From the NCBI GenBank assembly GCA_003647385.1, contig QMMT01000056.1, forward strand, positions 1 through 8,782: a stretch of DNA of 8,782 nt, given 5' to 3'. This DNA is from Deltaproteobacteria bacterium. GTDB taxonomy: Bacteria; Desulfobacterota; Desulfobacteria; Desulfobacterales; Desulfobacteraceae. Positions within the stretch are counted from its first letter, which is position 1. Each line of letters begins with the position of its first letter. Both the position numbers and the translations under genes were made by a program. Positions 7,351 through 8,782 of this stretch are shown here, piece after piece. The notes below the pieces were generated by a model. It was not told the origin of the DNA and made no database searches. It saw only the letters and a list, made by a program, of their open reading frames with translations.

Positions 7351-8457
7351 TTACCCCAAAATAAGATTTAAGTATCCAAGAAGAATTGCGCCTACCAATG
7401 AAAATGAAACATATAAAATAAAAATTCGGTTCTTAACCAATGTCCAGACAGCCGCCATAGCAGGTAAGGTGGTTGTGGGTCCGGCAATCAGGAAAGCCAA
7501 CGCTGCTGCTGGGCTCATACCCTGTGTAAGCAGGCCGCTTACCATGGGCAGTGCACTTAAATTACTGGTGTATACAGGAATTCCCAGAAAAGCAGCCGTG
7601 AAAATCGCCCAGGAATTTTCTTTGCCCATAATATTTGTTATCCATTCTTCTGGTACATAAAGAATGATCAATGCTTCCAGAAAAAATGCCAAGGCCATAA
7701 ACTTAATTACCATTAAGGAGGCATCCAGGGATTCTTTACTTAATCGTTTCCAGAAAGAGTCTTCTTCATTGCAGCCGCAGGATGTTGAAGCATCGCCCAT
7801 ACTGCTGCATCCTTGAGTCTCGTTATTTGTATAAGAAACAAAAGGTTGAATTTGAGTAACATTTACTGTTCCCTCAGTGCAACAGGCTGAAGCCTGAGCA
7901 GGAATCAGTGCTTTAGACTTCAAAGAAAATATTTTTTTTAAGCTGGAAGAGAATGCTATACTCATTACCTTAATTCTGGACAATTTTTGAGGAACATCTG
8001 ATATTGTATTGCGTTTAAGAACATTTTTACTGATCCATCCTGTCTGCATCAGTGCATGAGTAATGAATCCTGCGCTTAAGCTCATAACCAAAGTGCCGGC
8101 CAAACGCCAGATCGCCAGGTTCCAACCAATGGTTCCAACACTTAAAAAGAAAATTTCCGGGTCCATTGAGGGGGATGCAATCCAGAACGCCATTACCGGG
8201 GGAAGAGGGACACCGCCAATTAACAAAGCAGCAATTACAGGGATAACACCACAGGAACAAAAAGGACTGAAAGCACCGACCAATGTTGCCAGCAGGATTG
8301 CAGCTATTGGTCCTGCATCAAAAGCTCGCTTTATATGCTTCGACGCTCCGGACATATTCACAGCTACAGCAATTGGTATAGTTATTATAAGATATGGCCA
8401 AATGTGAATAAATGCGTTAATCATGAAATCTGTAATTTTCAAAATCTCAGTGGTCAT
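7351..8457 (-). CDS. ArsP_1-family (PF03773) permease with cysteine-rich central loop
   Basis: 368 residues with about eight membrane segments in two halves. The first half holds the family signature SPFCSCGVIPVIAALL (64-79, with C67 and C69) and ASPSMDPE (94-101). The second holds GIPVYTSNLSALPMV (292-306) and AGPTTTLPAM (325-334), the matching half of the internal repeat. The central hydrophilic loop (about 145-240) adds five cysteines: C192, C193, C217, C227 and C229, in ACC, GCS and SCGC settings. Known members include ArsP, an exporter of trivalent organoarsenicals, and related permeases linked to copper/zinc efflux. The adjacent ArsR-type gene supports metal or metalloid efflux. Sequence alone does not decide between methylarsenite, other thiol-seeking metalloids and Cu/Zn. 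An AGAGGA ribosome site (8470-8465) lies 7 bases before the ATG. The gene follows the regulator by 68 bases in the same direction and is probably co-transcribed with it. Confidence 0.87.
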   Translation of the reverse strand: MTTEILKITDFMINAFIHIWPYLIITIPIAVAVNMSGASKHIKRAFDAGPIAAILLATLVGAFSPFCSCGVIPVIAALLIGGVPLPPVMAFWIASPSMDPEIFFLSVGTIGWNLAIWRLAGTLVMSLSAGFITHALMQTGWISKNVLKRNTISDVPQKLSRIKVMSIAFSSSLKKIFSLKSKALIPAQASACCTEGTVNVTQIQPFVSYTNNETQGCSSMGDASTSCGCNEEDSFWKRLSKESLDASLMVIKFMALAFFLEALIILYVPEEWITNIMGKENSWAIFTAAFLGIPVYTSNLSALPMVSGLLTQGMSPAAALAFLIAGPTTTLPAMAAVWTLVKNRIFILYVSFSLVGAILLGYLNLILG

Positions 8458-8494
8458 GTTAAATTCCTCTGTTTATAATCCATTCTATATTTCT

Positions 8495-8512
8495 AAATAT
8501 TTCGGAATATTT
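8495..8512. repeat. Inverted repeat between the ArsR-type gene and the permease
   Basis: AAATATT (8495-8501) and AATATTT (8506-8512) are perfect 7-bp arms around TCGG. On the reverse strand the same stretch also reads as spaced AAATATT/GAAATAT copies. It lies 38 bases before the permease start. It could be a secondary repressor operator or an intercistronic hairpin. The AT-richness makes chance quite possible. Confidence 0.3.
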
Positions 8513-8525
8513 TAACAAAAAAATA

Positions 8526-8782
8526 TTATTGTTTACATTTTGCTTCAGTACAACATTCAGACTTTAGAAAGTCGACAAGATCATCCAATACTTCAAACTG
8601 GGGTATGCAATAAAGTGTTCGGCTATCCCGTACCTGCTTAATCAATCCAACGGAAATCAGTCTGCTGATATGATGTGACAAAGTAGAGCCTGGTATATCT
8701 AACTCTTCCTGAATCTGCCCAACGGGTGCTCCTTCGTCTCCTACTTTTACAAGGTATCTAAAAATAGAAAGCCGGGTAATAT
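8526..8782 (-). CDS. ArsR/SmtB-family metal-responsive repressor, C-terminal part (5' end beyond window)
   Basis: The reverse strand reads 84 codons and TAA at 8528-8526, entering from the right edge. The start and an estimated 15-25 residues are missing. Seen in visible-fragment numbering: ITRLSIFRYLVKVGDEGAPV (1-20), then the winged helix-turn-helix, with VGQIQEELDIP and recognition helix GSTLSHHISRLISVGLI (31-47). The wing RDSRTLYCIP and a last helix ending SECCTEAKCKQ follow. The alpha3 ELCVCDL arsenic site of classic plasmid ArsR is absent. Instead there are cysteines at 58, 76, 77 and 82, and the C-terminal CC-x4-C cluster resembles the C-terminal site of AfArsR-type repressors (family knowledge). 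Such proteins leave DNA when a thiol-binding metal or metalloid binds. Its expected target is its own promoter, right of the window, controlling itself and the downstream permease. Confidence 0.87.
   Translation of the reverse strand, partial: ITRLSIFRYLVKVGDEGAPVGQIQEELDIPGSTLSHHISRLISVGLIKQVRDSRTLYCIPQFEVLDDLVDFLKSECCTEAKCKQ

Noticed and set aside
8063..8407. 114-codon forward frame opposite the permease
   Set aside because: Antisense to the ArsP_1-family signature region. The reverse frame has strong family motifs and this one has none.

Overview
The window comes from a moderately AT-rich Gram-negative bacterium. A periplasmic adaptor paired with an RND pump, a Tat-exported flavoprotein and an ArsP-type permease with an ArsR regulator would fit an anaerobic deltaproteobacterium of the Desulfobacteraceae type. 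That placement is an impression from gene content and protein style; no marker gene is present.

Left part (1-753): a LytS/YehU-type membrane sensor histidine kinase runs leftwards off the edge. Only its membrane domain, coiled linker and phospho-acceptor motif are visible. A 211-base divergent spacer separates it from the next gene and holds a good candidate promoter for each direction.

Middle part (754-7328): four rightward genes form a probable operon. They encode a small secreted DUF2141 protein, a Tat-signal flavoprotein of the phytoene desaturase/retinol saturase superfamily, an RND membrane-fusion protein and an RND inner-membrane pump. The first two genes are 24 bases apart. The adaptor and pump overlap by ATGA. 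A 96-base gap between the flavoprotein and the adaptor contains an attenuator-like set of repeats and a T-run, so the pump genes may be partly uncoupled. No outer-membrane channel gene is present, so the pump probably borrows a TolC-type protein from elsewhere. Taken together, the genes suggest an envelope system in which a hydrophobic, perhaps isoprenoid-like, molecule is modified outside the cytoplasm and moved by the pump. This is inference; the substrate is unknown.

Right part (7351-8782): two leftward genes, convergent with the pump operon, encode an ArsR/SmtB-family repressor (5' end cut by the window) and an ArsP_1-family (PF03773) permease. Both proteins carry extra cysteine clusters, including the same CCTE tetrapeptide. 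This is probably a metal or metalloid efflux unit controlled by its own repressor.

No RNA gene, CRISPR array or insertion sequence was seen.
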